A stretch of 64,000 nt of DNA from Acinetobacter beijerinckii CIP 110307 (lineage in GTDB: Bacteria; Pseudomonadota; Gammaproteobacteria; Pseudomonadales; Moraxellaceae), in the NCBI RefSeq assembly GCF_000369005.1, contig NZ_KB849764.1, forward strand, positions 770,086-834,085, read 5' to 3'. Both the position numbers and the translations under genes were made by a program. The notes below the pieces were generated by a model that did no database searches, was not told the DNA's origin, and saw only the letters and a program-made list of their open reading frames with translations. Positions 52,468 to 61,948 of the stretch are shown piece after piece (the stretch's first letter is position 1; the number at the start of each line of letters is the position of its first letter).

Positions 52468-52864
52468 TTTACTCTCCCTATGATTTGCGATCTCATCCAC
52501 TAAAGGCCTTTTTGATTTTTAAAAAGCAAACAAGGTTCAACCTACAAATGATGAAAAAAGCACAACAAGCACTTATTTCGATTATTTTTCTGACTTTTTA
52601 CTTATCCAAACATGATGTTCAATCCTAACAAATCATTTGGACAATGGCTTAAAATCGATCAAGTTCCAAAATAGAACTTATTTGAGTAAAGATCAAGTAC
52701 AATGATCCGAAATAAAATTAAGAATCGATTAAACAGAGTTTTTATAAATGAATAAGGTTGTTGGTATAAAAATATAATTTTTATTGATCTAATCGCGGTA
52801 ATACATGAATATCTAAAAAGAATGAAATTTCCACAATTACTCCTCTCTATAATAGAAAGATTTT
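52468..52864. other. Divergent control region between the molybdo-oxidoreductase gene and dsdA
   Basis: About 397 bases with several symmetrical elements: AAGTTC-(7)-GAACTT at 52661-52679, GATCA-(7)-TGATC at 52691-52707, and a direct repeat GATCAAGT at 52657 and 52691. No regulator gene adjoins. The remainder is AT-rich. No sigma-54 signature is seen here. Confidence 0.5.
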
Positions 52865-54208
52865 ATGAGCAGTCCAATGAATTCAAACCAAATTGAAACC
52901 CTTGTTGCACAACATCCGATTGTCGATGATCTGATCCAACTTAAAGAATCCATTTGGTTGAATCCAAATTTTACGACGCTAGAAAAGGGTTTACCTTTTG
53001 TTGGTCTTAATCAAAATGATATTGATGATGCACGTGATCGTTTAGCTCGCTTCGCTCCTTATTTGATGTCCGTATTTCCTGAAACTGAAATAAGTAAAGG
53101 AATTATTGAGTCCGAACTGGTTGCGATTCCAAAGATGCAACAAGCACTCGAAACTCAATTTAAACAAGATATCACTGGAAAATTATGGTTGAAAAAAGAC
53201 AGTCATTTGCCAATCTCAGGATCAATTAAAGCACGTGGCGGTATTTACGAGGTGCTCTATCAGGCCGAAAAACTTGCCATTCAAGCAGGCTTATTAACAG
53301 TTGAAGATGATTATTCAAAATTAGATAGTCCAGAATTTAGAGATTTTTTTAGTCAATACAGTATTGCCGTTGGCTCTACAGGAAATTTAGGACTTTCGAT
53401 TGGCATCATGAGTGCAAAACTTGGCTTCGATGTCACTGTGCATATGTCAGCAGATGCGCGTCAATGGAAAAAAGATAAATTAAGATCACATGGTGTGAGC
53501 GTAATTGAATATGCACAAGATTACGGTGTTGCAGTTGAACAAGGTCGTAAAGCCGCATTAAAAAATCCAAATTGCTTTTTTATTGATGACGAAAATTCAA
53601 AAACTTTATTTTTAGGATATGCCGTTGCAGGTGAACGCTTAAAAGCACAATTAAAATCTGAAAATATTACGGTTGATCAAGACCATCCTTTATTTGTTTA
53701 TTTACCTTGTGGTGTTGGTGGTGGCCCTGGCGGTGTCGCATTTGGACTAAAAATGGCTTTGGGAGATCACGTACATTGTATCTTTGCAGAGCCAACTCAT
53801 TCACCATGCATGTTGCTAGGTGTAGCAACAGGCTTACATGATCAAATATCTGTACAAGACCTTGGAATAGATAACATTACCGCAGCAGATGGCTTAGCAG
53901 TAGGACGTGCATCTGGGTTTGTAGGTCGAGCGATGGAAAGACTACTCGATGCTTTCTACACTCTGGATGATCAAAGCATGTATAAATTATTAGGGCTACT
54001 CAATCAATCAGAAGATTTAAAACTGGAACCATCTGCCTTGGCTGGAATGTTGGGTCCAATCTTAATCAGTCAGCACCAAGAATATGCTGCTATACATCAA
54101 CTGACTGAACAACAAATGAATAATGCTAATCACATTGTTTGGGCAACTGGTGGTGGTATGGTTCCAGTCGAAGAAATGGAAATTTATTTGCAAAAATCCA
54201 TAATCTAA
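52865..54208 (+). CDS. dsdA: D-serine ammonia-lyase (D-serine dehydratase)
   Basis: PLP enzyme that turns D-serine into pyruvate and ammonia, used for detoxification and carbon/nitrogen gain. 447 residues (442 in E. coli). The PLP Lys122 lies in [27 protein letters not shown] and the phosphate loop [14 protein letters not shown] are characteristic. The dsdX transporter and dsdC regulator, adjacent in E. coli, are absent. The gene ends 41 bases from the convergent mobA, with no terminator seen. Confidence 0.95.
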   Translation: MSSPMNSNQIETLVAQHPIVDDLIQLKESIWLNPNFTTLEKGLPFVGLNQNDIDDARDRLARFAPYLMSVFPETEISKGIIESELVAIPKMQQALETQFKQDITGKLWLKKDSHLPISGSIKARGGIYEVLYQAEKLAIQAGLLTVEDDYSKLDSPEFRDFFSQYSIAVGSTGNLGLSIGIMSAKLGFDVTVHMSADARQWKKDKLRSHGVSVIEYAQDYGVAVEQGRKAALKNPNCFFIDDENSKTLFLGYAVAGERLKAQLKSENITVDQDHPLFVYLPCGVGGGPGGVAFGLKMALGDHVHCIFAEPTHSPCMLLGVATGLHDQISVQDLGIDNITAADGLAVGRASGFVGRAMERLLDAFYTLDDQSMYKLLGLLNQSEDLKLEPSALAGMLGPILISQHQEYAAIHQLTEQQMNNANHIVWATGGGMVPVEEMEIYLQKSII

Positions 54209-54249
54209 ACATCCATATCAACATCTAAATAAGAAAGCTTTTTAACCGA

Positions 54250-54879
54250 TCAGTTTGAAACAAACATCTGTTTAAAAGCTTTCATCTGTTTGTATTGTTG
54301 AAGTTCGTCCAATGAATTGATGCTATGACAAAATAGACTTTGCTTTTGAAAGACTACGTGTTGAGCGTGTAGTTGTCTAAAAGTTTCTCTTAAACTTAAT
54401 TTATTTGCAGCGAGCTGGTTTTCTAATATCGATAAACTCGCTCTTTTTAACAAGCAAAATGGATACAACGCATCGCCATTGATATTTACATACGCCACGG
54501 ATGCTTGCGGATTTTTCTCTAAAGCACGATGCAGTTTTGCAAGCACTTGATTAGGGATATAAGTCACATCACAAGGAATAAATAATGCATATTCTGCTTG
54601 TACTCGTGACCATGCACTTTTCATTCCCATCAACGGTCCTAAAAAGCCTTGTTGATCATCAGAAAAACATTCAACATTCGGCTCTATGCTTTTATAGATC
54701 GAGCTATCACGATGGCTATTAACCCAAATCTGTTGCACTTCCAATTTAAAGTGCTGGCAAATTTTTGACAATTGAATCTGATCATCAAACTGTTGCAATA
54801 GTTTGTTCATCCCATTCATTCGTCGTGCCTGTCCTCCCGCCATGATCACAAGATCTGTAGCGGGAAAATCTGTATTCAT
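54250..54879 (-). CDS. mobA: Molybdenum cofactor guanylyltransferase MobA
   Basis: Attaches GMP to Mo-molybdopterin to form MGD, needed by NasA-type enzymes. 209 residues. N-terminal nucleotide motif VIMAGGQARRMNGMNKLL carries Gly-Gly, Arg and the conserved Lys; GFLGPLMGMKSAW and the metal Asp in ALFIPCDVTYIP follow. The ATG overlaps the nasA TGA by four bases (ATGA), so MGD synthesis is coupled to nitrate reductase production. Somewhat divergent from E. coli MobA (194). Confidence 0.92.
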   Translation of the reverse strand: MNTDFPATDLVIMAGGQARRMNGMNKLLQQFDDQIQLSKICQHFKLEVQQIWVNSHRDSSIYKSIEPNVECFSDDQQGFLGPLMGMKSAWSRVQAEYALFIPCDVTYIPNQVLAKLHRALEKNPQASVAYVNINGDALYPFCLLKRASLSILENQLAANKLSLRETFRQLHAQHVVFQKQSLFCHSINSLDELQQYKQMKAFKQMFVSN

Positions 54880-57656
54880 GCTTCCACCTCCAACTGGCAG
54901 GTTTTAATCAAACCTCTGATCTCAGGTAAACAAGAACCACAATTACCACCCGCTTTTAGACAAGCTGTCACTTGTTTCTCATGGGTGATATTCTGCGTTT
55001 TAATCGCTTCAATGATCTTATTTTTACCTACTTTAAAGCAGCTACATACCAATGGTCCATCATTATTCGCGGCTGACATCGGCATACCCGCAAGCAGTGC
55101 TTTACGATGTAATGCACTTAAACGCTCACGTTTGAATAAACTCGCAACCCAATCACGGTCAGGCAACATATCCGATGGCGCAATATAAAGACTGGCAATC
55201 AAAATCCCATCTTTCAGAATGATGCTATGACTCATTTGTGCTGAAACATCTTCAATACTCAACCATTCATAGGTTTCATCTACAAAAGGCAAGAAACTTT
55301 TTAAATTCTTCTGCGTTTGATCAAAGTTGTGACGATCTGCAATTTCGAAACGAACTGCTTTGGCAATTTTAACTTTTGCCCACCATGCAAATGTTTGCAA
55401 TGAGGTTTTGATTTGTTGTTCAAACCCATCTCGGACATACAAAACACCTTGCCATGTCGTATGGAATGGCTGAATCGCAACAGGTGTATGTTTAAACTCA
55501 GGTTCGCCTGATATTGCATCTACAACTGGATTAACTACTTTTCCGACACGGGCATCAGAGGCAACTTGCTCCGTCCAATGAATCGGTGCAAAAATTTGAC
55601 CACGGCGCACGCCTTGAGCCAAAGTGACACGCAGGACACAACTGCCCCATTGCGACTTCACCTCAACCAATGCTTTATCACGAATACCAAATTTTAAAGC
55701 ATCATTCGGGTGAATTTCACAGAAAGGTTCAGCTCGGTGAGTGGTCAGATTTGCTGATAAACCTGTTCGCGTCATGGTGTGCCATTGATCACGAATACGT
55801 CCTGTATTTAACACCAATGGATAATCTTCAGAAACTGCATGAACTGGATCAATTGCCACTGTCGGGATCAGTTTTGCTTTTTTGTTTCTATGGCTAAAAC
55901 TGCCTCGATCAAATAATTGCTCAACTGCAACACTTTGACCTTTTTCCCACACAGGCCATTGCGTTGGGCGTAAATGATCGTATTCATCCAAAGACAAATT
56001 CATTAGCCCTTTTAAGTTGAAATAACGAAAGTTTTCAACTTGATCACGTTGATCTACACTGGCATTTTGATGCGCAGATAAGGCGGCGTGTTCATTAAAG
56101 ATGTCACATGCGTTATTAAAATCAAAACCAGAAAAACCTAATTTTTTAGCAACTTCAGCAACAGCCCACCAGTCTGCTTTTGCTTGCTTTGGAGCAGGTA
56201 AAAAAGCTCTTTGACGTGAAATACGGCGCTCTGAGTTGGTTACCGTTCCATCTTTTTCACCCCAACCTAACGCAGGAAGCAACACATCCGCATAAGAGGT
56301 GGTATCTGTATCAGCACAAATATCTGAAACCACGACAAACTCACATTTGTTCAATGCGCGTTTTACTTGATCCGCATCAGGTAAACTCACCACTGGATTG
56401 GTTGCCATAATCCATATGGCTTTAATTTTCCCAGACTCTACGGCTTGGAATAAGTCAACTGCTTTTAGTCCCGCTTGATTGGCGATCACAGGACTGTTCC
56501 AAAAGTTTTGTACAAGTGTTTGGTGTGATGGATTATCGATGTCCATATGTGCTGCTAACATATTGGCTAAACCACCCACTTCACGGCCACCCATGGCATT
56601 CGGTTGACCTGTCATTGAGAATGGCGCAGCACCTAACTTACCAATTTTCCCTGTCAAAAGATGGCAATTGATAATGCTGTTAGCTTTATTAACCCCTTGA
56701 GAAGATTGATTCACACCCATAGAAAATAAGCTCACAACTTTTTCAGTGGTGGCAAATTTTTCGAAGAAGAATTTTAGCTTTTCTGCTGAAATTCCCGTAC
56801 GTTTCACGACTGAGTCAAAATCAGCTTCAGTCTGAGTAGATTCGAGTAAAGTGTCTAAACCTTCTGTATGTGTATCGACAAAATGTTGATCAATAAAGTT
56901 ATTCTTATATAAAAACTGTAATAAACCATTGAACAATGCGACATCTTGTCCAGGTAAAATTGGAAGGTGCAAATCTGCTTGTTCGCATGTACTGGTAAAA
57001 CGGGGATCAACCACAACAACGAATAAATCTGGATTTTTACTTTTCGCCTGCATGATGCGTTGGTAAAGTACAGGATGACACCATGCAGTATTTGAACCCA
57101 CCAACACCACCATATCGGTAAATTCAAAGTCTTCGTAACTTGCTGGCACGATATCTTCACCAAAAGCACGCTTATGCGCTGCAACTGCTGAAGACATGCA
57201 CAGACGTGAATTGGTGTCGATATTAGCTGTACCTAGATAGCCTTTCACAAACTTATTGACGAGGTAATAATCCTCAGTCAATAGCTGCCCTGATACATAA
57301 AATGCCACACTGTCACGACCGTATTGATCGATACAAGCTTGGAATTGATCTGCGATTTTTTCTATGGCTGCATCCCATGTCGTTACCTTACGATGGTTCT
57401 TACGACCAAACATCGGATGCAAAACGCGAGTCTCTAATCCTAGAGTATCCGCCAAATTACTGCCTTTAATACAAAGGCGTCCAAAATTAGATGGATGTTC
57501 AAAATCACCAGCAACCTGAACCGTTGTTCCTTGTACTTTATGATTTACCGTTACATCAACACCACATCCAACCCCACAATAGGGACACGTTGTTTTTGTA
57601 ATGATTGTTTCTGCTTGATCGGAGCGACTGTGTTCTAAATTTTGAATACTGTTCAT
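54876..57656 (-). CDS. nasA: Assimilatory nitrate reductase catalytic subunit
   Basis: Cytoplasmic Mo-bis-MGD enzyme that reduces nitrate to nitrite. 926 residues. [4Fe-4S] ligands are Cys24, Cys27, Cys31 and Cys62 (TCPYCGVGCGV ... GRLCIKG), and the Mo-ligand Cys153 lies in NTNSRLCMSSA. Later GMGVNQSSQGVNK-like and TGQPNAMGGREVGGLANML match the NasA/NarB group. A C-terminal BFD-type [2Fe-2S] domain (about 860-920; CSCFKVG ... AGGNCGSCLPEI) would receive electrons, as in Klebsiella NasA. No Tat signal. AGGGG lies before the ATG. Followed by overlapping mobA. Confidence 0.95.
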   Translation of the reverse strand: MNSIQNLEHSRSDQAETIITKTTCPYCGVGCGVDVTVNHKVQGTTVQVAGDFEHPSNFGRLCIKGSNLADTLGLETRVLHPMFGRKNHRKVTTWDAAIEKIADQFQACIDQYGRDSVAFYVSGQLLTEDYYLVNKFVKGYLGTANIDTNSRLCMSSAVAAHKRAFGEDIVPASYEDFEFTDMVVLVGSNTAWCHPVLYQRIMQAKSKNPDLFVVVVDPRFTSTCEQADLHLPILPGQDVALFNGLLQFLYKNNFIDQHFVDTHTEGLDTLLESTQTEADFDSVVKRTGISAEKLKFFFEKFATTEKVVSLFSMGVNQSSQGVNKANSIINCHLLTGKIGKLGAAPFSMTGQPNAMGGREVGGLANMLAAHMDIDNPSHQTLVQNFWNSPVIANQAGLKAVDLFQAVESGKIKAIWIMATNPVVSLPDADQVKRALNKCEFVVVSDICADTDTTSYADVLLPALGWGEKDGTVTNSERRISRQRAFLPAPKQAKADWWAVAEVAKKLGFSGFDFNNACDIFNEHAALSAHQNASVDQRDQVENFRYFNLKGLMNLSLDEYDHLRPTQWPVWEKGQSVAVEQLFDRGSFSHRNKKAKLIPTVAIDPVHAVSEDYPLVLNTGRIRDQWHTMTRTGLSANLTTHRAEPFCEIHPNDALKFGIRDKALVEVKSQWGSCVLRVTLAQGVRRGQIFAPIHWTEQVASDARVGKVVNPVVDAISGEPEFKHTPVAIQPFHTTWQGVLYVRDGFEQQIKTSLQTFAWWAKVKIAKAVRFEIADRHNFDQTQKNLKSFLPFVDETYEWLSIEDVSAQMSHSIILKDGILIASLYIAPSDMLPDRDWVASLFKRERLSALHRKALLAGMPMSAANNDGPLVCSCFKVGKNKIIEAIKTQNITHEKQVTACLKAGGNCGSCLPEIRGLIKTCQLEVEA

Positions 57657-57701
57657 GACTGCCCCTTCACCTATTTCATCTATGCCTGAATTTCACGTTC
57701 T

Positions 57702-57737
57702 GTTTGGGTTTAGGCACCGAAGAACCTAAACCCCAAA
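57702..57737 (-). promoter_or_regulatory. Intercistronic hairpin between the NirD-fusion gene and nasA
   Basis: GTTTGGGTTTAGG (57702-57714) pairs with CCTAAACCCCAAA (57725-57737) with one bulge, loop of 10. No T-run follows, so it is not a standard terminator. It may stabilise or process the mRNA between the two reductase genes. Confidence 0.6.
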
Positions 57738-57742
57738 GATGA

Positions 57743-59362
57743 TTAACCTGCTTTCTTCATTGCAAAATCCTTACCAAATAACAATTTATTTCTAAATGTT
57801 GAAATTGGTGTTTGATCTGCAATCAATTCCGCATACCACATGCCATCTTCAGTATCACCGAACAGTACCGCACCGATGACTTTATCTTTCTGAATAATGA
57901 TACGTTTGTAAATTTGTCGTTTTTCATCATTCAGGATAATGTCTTCGTAATCTTCTTTCGGTTCAAAATTTCCAGCCGAGAATACATCAACACCACTAAC
58001 TTTAAGCTGAGTCGGAACGGTTGGTGATTTGAAAGTCAAACTACCGTGTTCTGCCAAGTGTGTTGCACAGATAAATGCTTGTCCCCACAATGGTTCGACA
58101 AGGCCAAAAGTCTGATTACGATGCTCAATACATTCACCCACCGCATAGATACTTGGGTCAAATGTTTGCATCGTGTCATTAACCAAAATACCACGATTGC
58201 AACGTAAACCAGCACTTTGAGCCAAAGCAATATTTGGACGAATACCTACAGCAAATACGACAAGATCAGCATCCAACACTGTGCCATCTTTCAGACGTAC
58301 TTGGTTAACATGGCCATCTTGACCAATCAAGGCTTCAGTATTTGCCTCAGTAATAATATTAATCCCTTTTTCTTCGATGCTTTGACGCAACATGCGACTC
58401 GCACGACCATCAAGCTGACGCTCCATGATACGATCCATCAGATGAAGAACCGTAACATTCATACCGCGTTGCTTGAGACCGTAAGCTGCTTCTAAGCCGA
58501 GCAGACCACCACCAATCACCACAGCATTTTTCTTCGTTTCGCAATATTTAATCATGGTATTAACATCATAAATATCACGGAAGCTGATCACACCTTTCAA
58601 ATCCACGCCTTGTACAGGTGGGACAAACGGTGAAGAGCCTGTTGCAATAATCAGACGATCGTAATCGACACTTTCGCCATTTTGCGTATGCACTACTTTA
58701 CGTGTACGATCGATTTTTATAGCAGGATCGTCAGCAATAAATTTAATGCCCTTATCGCTGTACCATGCATGTGGATGCAACATAATGTCATCAATGGTTT
58801 TTTCACCAGAAAGTACTGGTGAAAGCATGATACGGTTATAGTTACCCCAAGGCTCTTCGCCAATCACCGTCACATCATAACGATCAGGTGCCATGTCGAG
58901 TAAATCCTCTAGACAGCGCATTCCAGCCAAACCATTACCGATCAAAACGAGCTTCAATTTTTCTTGAAAAACACCATTATTGGTAATATAAGTTTTTTGT
59001 GGAATAGTACCTACCCAAACTCGACTATTTTCGATTTTGGTTGGAAACACAGAAAGCTTTTGATCTTTATCTTCTAGACATCGACCTGTTGCTAAACTGA
59101 AGTGTTGTTTGTAAATCGGTGAGGCAATAACACGCTCACCTTGCAAATCACCAATAATACCGCGCGCCATCACATTTGCTTGGCTAAACGGATCTTGATT
59201 ACTTAATGCATAAATACGTTTTTCGTTCCCTACACGGAATAAAGCAACGGATTGACCTGCAATCAGTGCACCTACACCTGTATTGGGTGTGATGTCATCA
59301 AGATGACACACATCAATCCATTGATTTTCTGGAAGCATATTCATGTCTTTTAGATTTGTCAT
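57743..59362 (-). CDS. NirD-like domain fused to FAD/NAD(P) oxidoreductase
   Basis: 539 residues. Residues 1-120 resemble NirD, the small nitrite reductase subunit: a Rieske-type fold (WIDVCHLDDITPNTGVGALI, ALFRVGNEKRIYALSNQDPF, GRCLEDKDQKLSVFP) without the Cys/His cluster ligands. Residues 133-539 are a rubredoxin-reductase-like flavoprotein related to the NirB N-terminus: FAD loop VLIGNGLAGMRCLEDL, NAD loop AVVIGGGLLGLEAAYGL, FAVGIRPN and YAVGECIEHR. It likely passes NAD(P)H electrons to NasA while also supplying NirD function to NirB. AAGGAGA ahead of the ATG, 11 bases after nirB. Confidence 0.88.
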   Translation of the reverse strand: MTNLKDMNMLPENQWIDVCHLDDITPNTGVGALIAGQSVALFRVGNEKRIYALSNQDPFSQANVMARGIIGDLQGERVIASPIYKQHFSLATGRCLEDKDQKLSVFPTKIENSRVWVGTIPQKTYITNNGVFQEKLKLVLIGNGLAGMRCLEDLLDMAPDRYDVTVIGEEPWGNYNRIMLSPVLSGEKTIDDIMLHPHAWYSDKGIKFIADDPAIKIDRTRKVVHTQNGESVDYDRLIIATGSSPFVPPVQGVDLKGVISFRDIYDVNTMIKYCETKKNAVVIGGGLLGLEAAYGLKQRGMNVTVLHLMDRIMERQLDGRASRMLRQSIEEKGINIITEANTEALIGQDGHVNQVRLKDGTVLDADLVVFAVGIRPNIALAQSAGLRCNRGILVNDTMQTFDPSIYAVGECIEHRNQTFGLVEPLWGQAFICATHLAEHGSLTFKSPTVPTQLKVSGVDVFSAGNFEPKEDYEDIILNDEKRQIYKRIIIQKDKVIGAVLFGDTEDGMWYAELIADQTPISTFRNKLLFGKDFAMKKAG

Positions 59363-59373
59363 TTTGATTCTCC

Positions 59374-61920
59374 TTATGCTTCTACCATCGGGATACGATC
59401 AACTGAACGTTCAGCTTCATTTAATGGACGGATCTGATCACGCACTTCGGTAAATTGAATATATGGATCAGCTTGCTCTTCAGCGCTTGCGTTAATGTAA
59501 GTTTGGAAGCGTTTACGAATCTCAGGATTCTCTACCGCAGTACGCCATTCATCTTGATAAGTTCCAATGACATGTGCCATGCGATTTTCAAGTTCTTCTG
59601 CAAGACCAAGCGAATCATCGACAATCACAGCTTTGAGATAATCTAAACCACCTTCCATGTTGTCACGCCATACACTCGTACGTTGTAAACGATCAGCAGT
59701 TTGGATATAGAACATAAAGAAGCGGTCGATATAACGAATCAAAGTTTCAGTATCTAGATCAGAAGCTAAAAGCTCTGCATGGCGTGGTTTCATTCCACCA
59801 TTACCACACACATATAAGTTCCAGCCTTTTTCTGTCGCAATGACACCGACATCTTTACCTTGTGCTTCAGCACACTCACGCGTACAACCTGACACAGCCA
59901 TTTTTAGTTTGTGCGGTGAGCGTAAGCCTTTGTAGCGGTTTTCTAATTCAATCGCTAAACCAACAGAATCATCTACGCCATAACGGCACCAAGTACTACC
60001 TACACATGATTTCACTGTACGCAATGATTTACCGTAAGCATGACCTGACTCGAAGCCTGCTGCATTCAACTCTTCCCAAATAAATGGTAGCTCGTGCAGT
60101 TGAGCACCAAATAAGTCAACGCGTTGACCGCCTGTGATTTTGGTATAAAGGTTATATTTTTTAGCAATTTGACCTACAGCAATCAAACCATCTGGAGTGA
60201 CTTCACCACCTGCCATACGTGGTACAACTGAGTATGAACCATCCTTTTGGATATTCCCTAAGTAGTAGTCATTACTGTCTTGTAGACCCGCGTGTGTTGG
60301 TTCCAATACAAAGTCATTCCAGCACGATGCTAAAATGTTTGCTGTCATTGGTTTACAAATATCACAACCGAGGCCATGACCATGTTGTTGGATCAAATCA
60401 TCAAATGTTTTGATTTCATTGACACGCACCAAGTGATAGATCTCTTGACGTGAGTATGGGAAGTGTTCGCATACATGGTTATTAACCGTTACACCTTGAC
60501 GTTGTAACTCAGACTTTAAAACTTGAGTAACTAATGGCGCACAACCACCACATGCCGTTGCTGCTTTAGTACATTTCTTTAAAGCACCTAAAGAGGTGGA
60601 ACCATCACAAATCGCTTGGCAAATATCTGCTTTCGATACGTTGTTACATGAACAAATCGTTGCGCTGTCTGGAAGTAAATCAACACCACTACCACCCGCT
60701 TTCGCACCGAAATCAGCAAATCCTGGCATGATTAAGCTTTCAGGTGTTTCTGGTAATGCAATACCATTCAACATCATTTGTAAAAGATCATTATATTCTT
60801 TTGCATCACCAACAAGTACTGCACCCAGTAATTTGGTTTTGTCTGCATCGACAACGATTTTCTTATAAACCAAAGTATCTTCATCAGCATAGAAATAGCT
60901 AAGCGAATTCGGTGTCATGCCATGTGCATCACCAACCGATGCCACATCTACACCCATCAATTTCAACTTAGTGCTCATATCAGCACCAGCGAAACAATGT
61001 GTTTCTTCAGCTAAAATATGCTTGGCTGCAATACGTGCCATGTCATAGCCCGGCGCAACGAGACCAAAGATTTTATTGTCCCAAAGCGCACATTCACCAA
61101 TTGCGTAAATATTTTCATCAGAAGTTTGGCAATAATCATTGATCTTGATACCACCACGCTCCCCAAGTGTTAAACCGCTTGAACGTGCTAATTCATCACG
61201 TGGGCGAATCCCAGCAGAGAATAAAATAATATCTGTTTCAAGTTCGCTACCATCGGCAAACTTCATTACATGCGTAGCGTCATTACCAGCTTCGATACAT
61301 TGTGTCGCTTTTTGCGTGTGAACTTTTACACCTAAGTTTTCGATTTTACGGCGTAATACTTTACCGCCTAAATCATCAATCTGAACCGCCATCAAACGTG
61401 GAGCAAATTCAACCACATGGGTTTCTAAATTTAAATCACGTAAAGCTTTAGCCGCTTCCAAACCTAATAGACCACCACCGATCACCACACCAGATGTTGC
61501 ATTTAAGCTTGCAGCACGGATCGCATCTAAATCTTCGATGGTACGATAAACAAAGCAATTTTCACGATCATTCCCCGCAATTGGCGGAACAAAAGCATAA
61601 GAACCTGTTGCGAGTACAAGTTTGTCATAACTGATGACATCACCCATGCTTGTTGTCACAGTTTGTTCTTTTGTATCAATTGCGATGGCTTTGGTATTTA
61701 GTCTTAAATCGATACCATGAGCATCGGCAAAATCGAAACGAGCAAGTGATAAATCTTTCGCTGATTTACCTGAAAAGTATTCAGTCAAATGTACACGGTC
61801 ATATGCAATACGTGGTTCTTCAGCAAGAATTGTTATCTCTAATTCATCATCAGCTTTCTCTAAGATGGCTTCGACGAATTTATGACCCACCATACCGTGA
61901 CCAATCATCACTAATTTCAT
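59374..61920 (-). CDS. nirB: Assimilatory nitrite reductase large subunit NirB
   Basis: NAD(P)H-dependent siroheme nitrite reductase making ammonium; cytoplasmic. 848 residues (847 in E. coli). In order: FAD loop MIGHGMVGHKF, NAD loop GVVIGGGLLGLEAAKAL, BFD-type [2Fe-2S] region CSCNNVSKAD...CGGCAPLV (about 420-470), a sulfite/nitrite reductase ferredoxin-like half, then the siroheme-[4Fe-4S] ligands in SCVGSTWCRYG and GCTRECAEAQGKDVGV, with CGNGG near the end. The start at 61920 follows TAGGAGA; a longer frame overlapping the transporter is rejected. Confidence 0.96.
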   Translation of the reverse strand: MKLVMIGHGMVGHKFVEAILEKADDELEITILAEEPRIAYDRVHLTEYFSGKSAKDLSLARFDFADAHGIDLRLNTKAIAIDTKEQTVTTSMGDVISYDKLVLATGSYAFVPPIAGNDRENCFVYRTIEDLDAIRAASLNATSGVVIGGGLLGLEAAKALRDLNLETHVVEFAPRLMAVQIDDLGGKVLRRKIENLGVKVHTQKATQCIEAGNDATHVMKFADGSELETDIILFSAGIRPRDELARSSGLTLGERGGIKINDYCQTSDENIYAIGECALWDNKIFGLVAPGYDMARIAAKHILAEETHCFAGADMSTKLKLMGVDVASVGDAHGMTPNSLSYFYADEDTLVYKKIVVDADKTKLLGAVLVGDAKEYNDLLQMMLNGIALPETPESLIMPGFADFGAKAGGSGVDLLPDSATICSCNNVSKADICQAICDGSTSLGALKKCTKAATACGGCAPLVTQVLKSELQRQGVTVNNHVCEHFPYSRQEIYHLVRVNEIKTFDDLIQQHGHGLGCDICKPMTANILASCWNDFVLEPTHAGLQDSNDYYLGNIQKDGSYSVVPRMAGGEVTPDGLIAVGQIAKKYNLYTKITGGQRVDLFGAQLHELPFIWEELNAAGFESGHAYGKSLRTVKSCVGSTWCRYGVDDSVGLAIELENRYKGLRSPHKLKMAVSGCTRECAEAQGKDVGVIATEKGWNLYVCGNGGMKPRHAELLASDLDTETLIRYIDRFFMFYIQTADRLQRTSVWRDNMEGGLDYLKAVIVDDSLGLAEELENRMAHVIGTYQDEWRTAVENPEIRKRFQTYINASAEEQADPYIQFTEVRDQIRPLNEAERSVDRIPMVEA

Positions 61921-61948
61921 TGTGTTTCTCCTAAAATCTAATCTGAGA

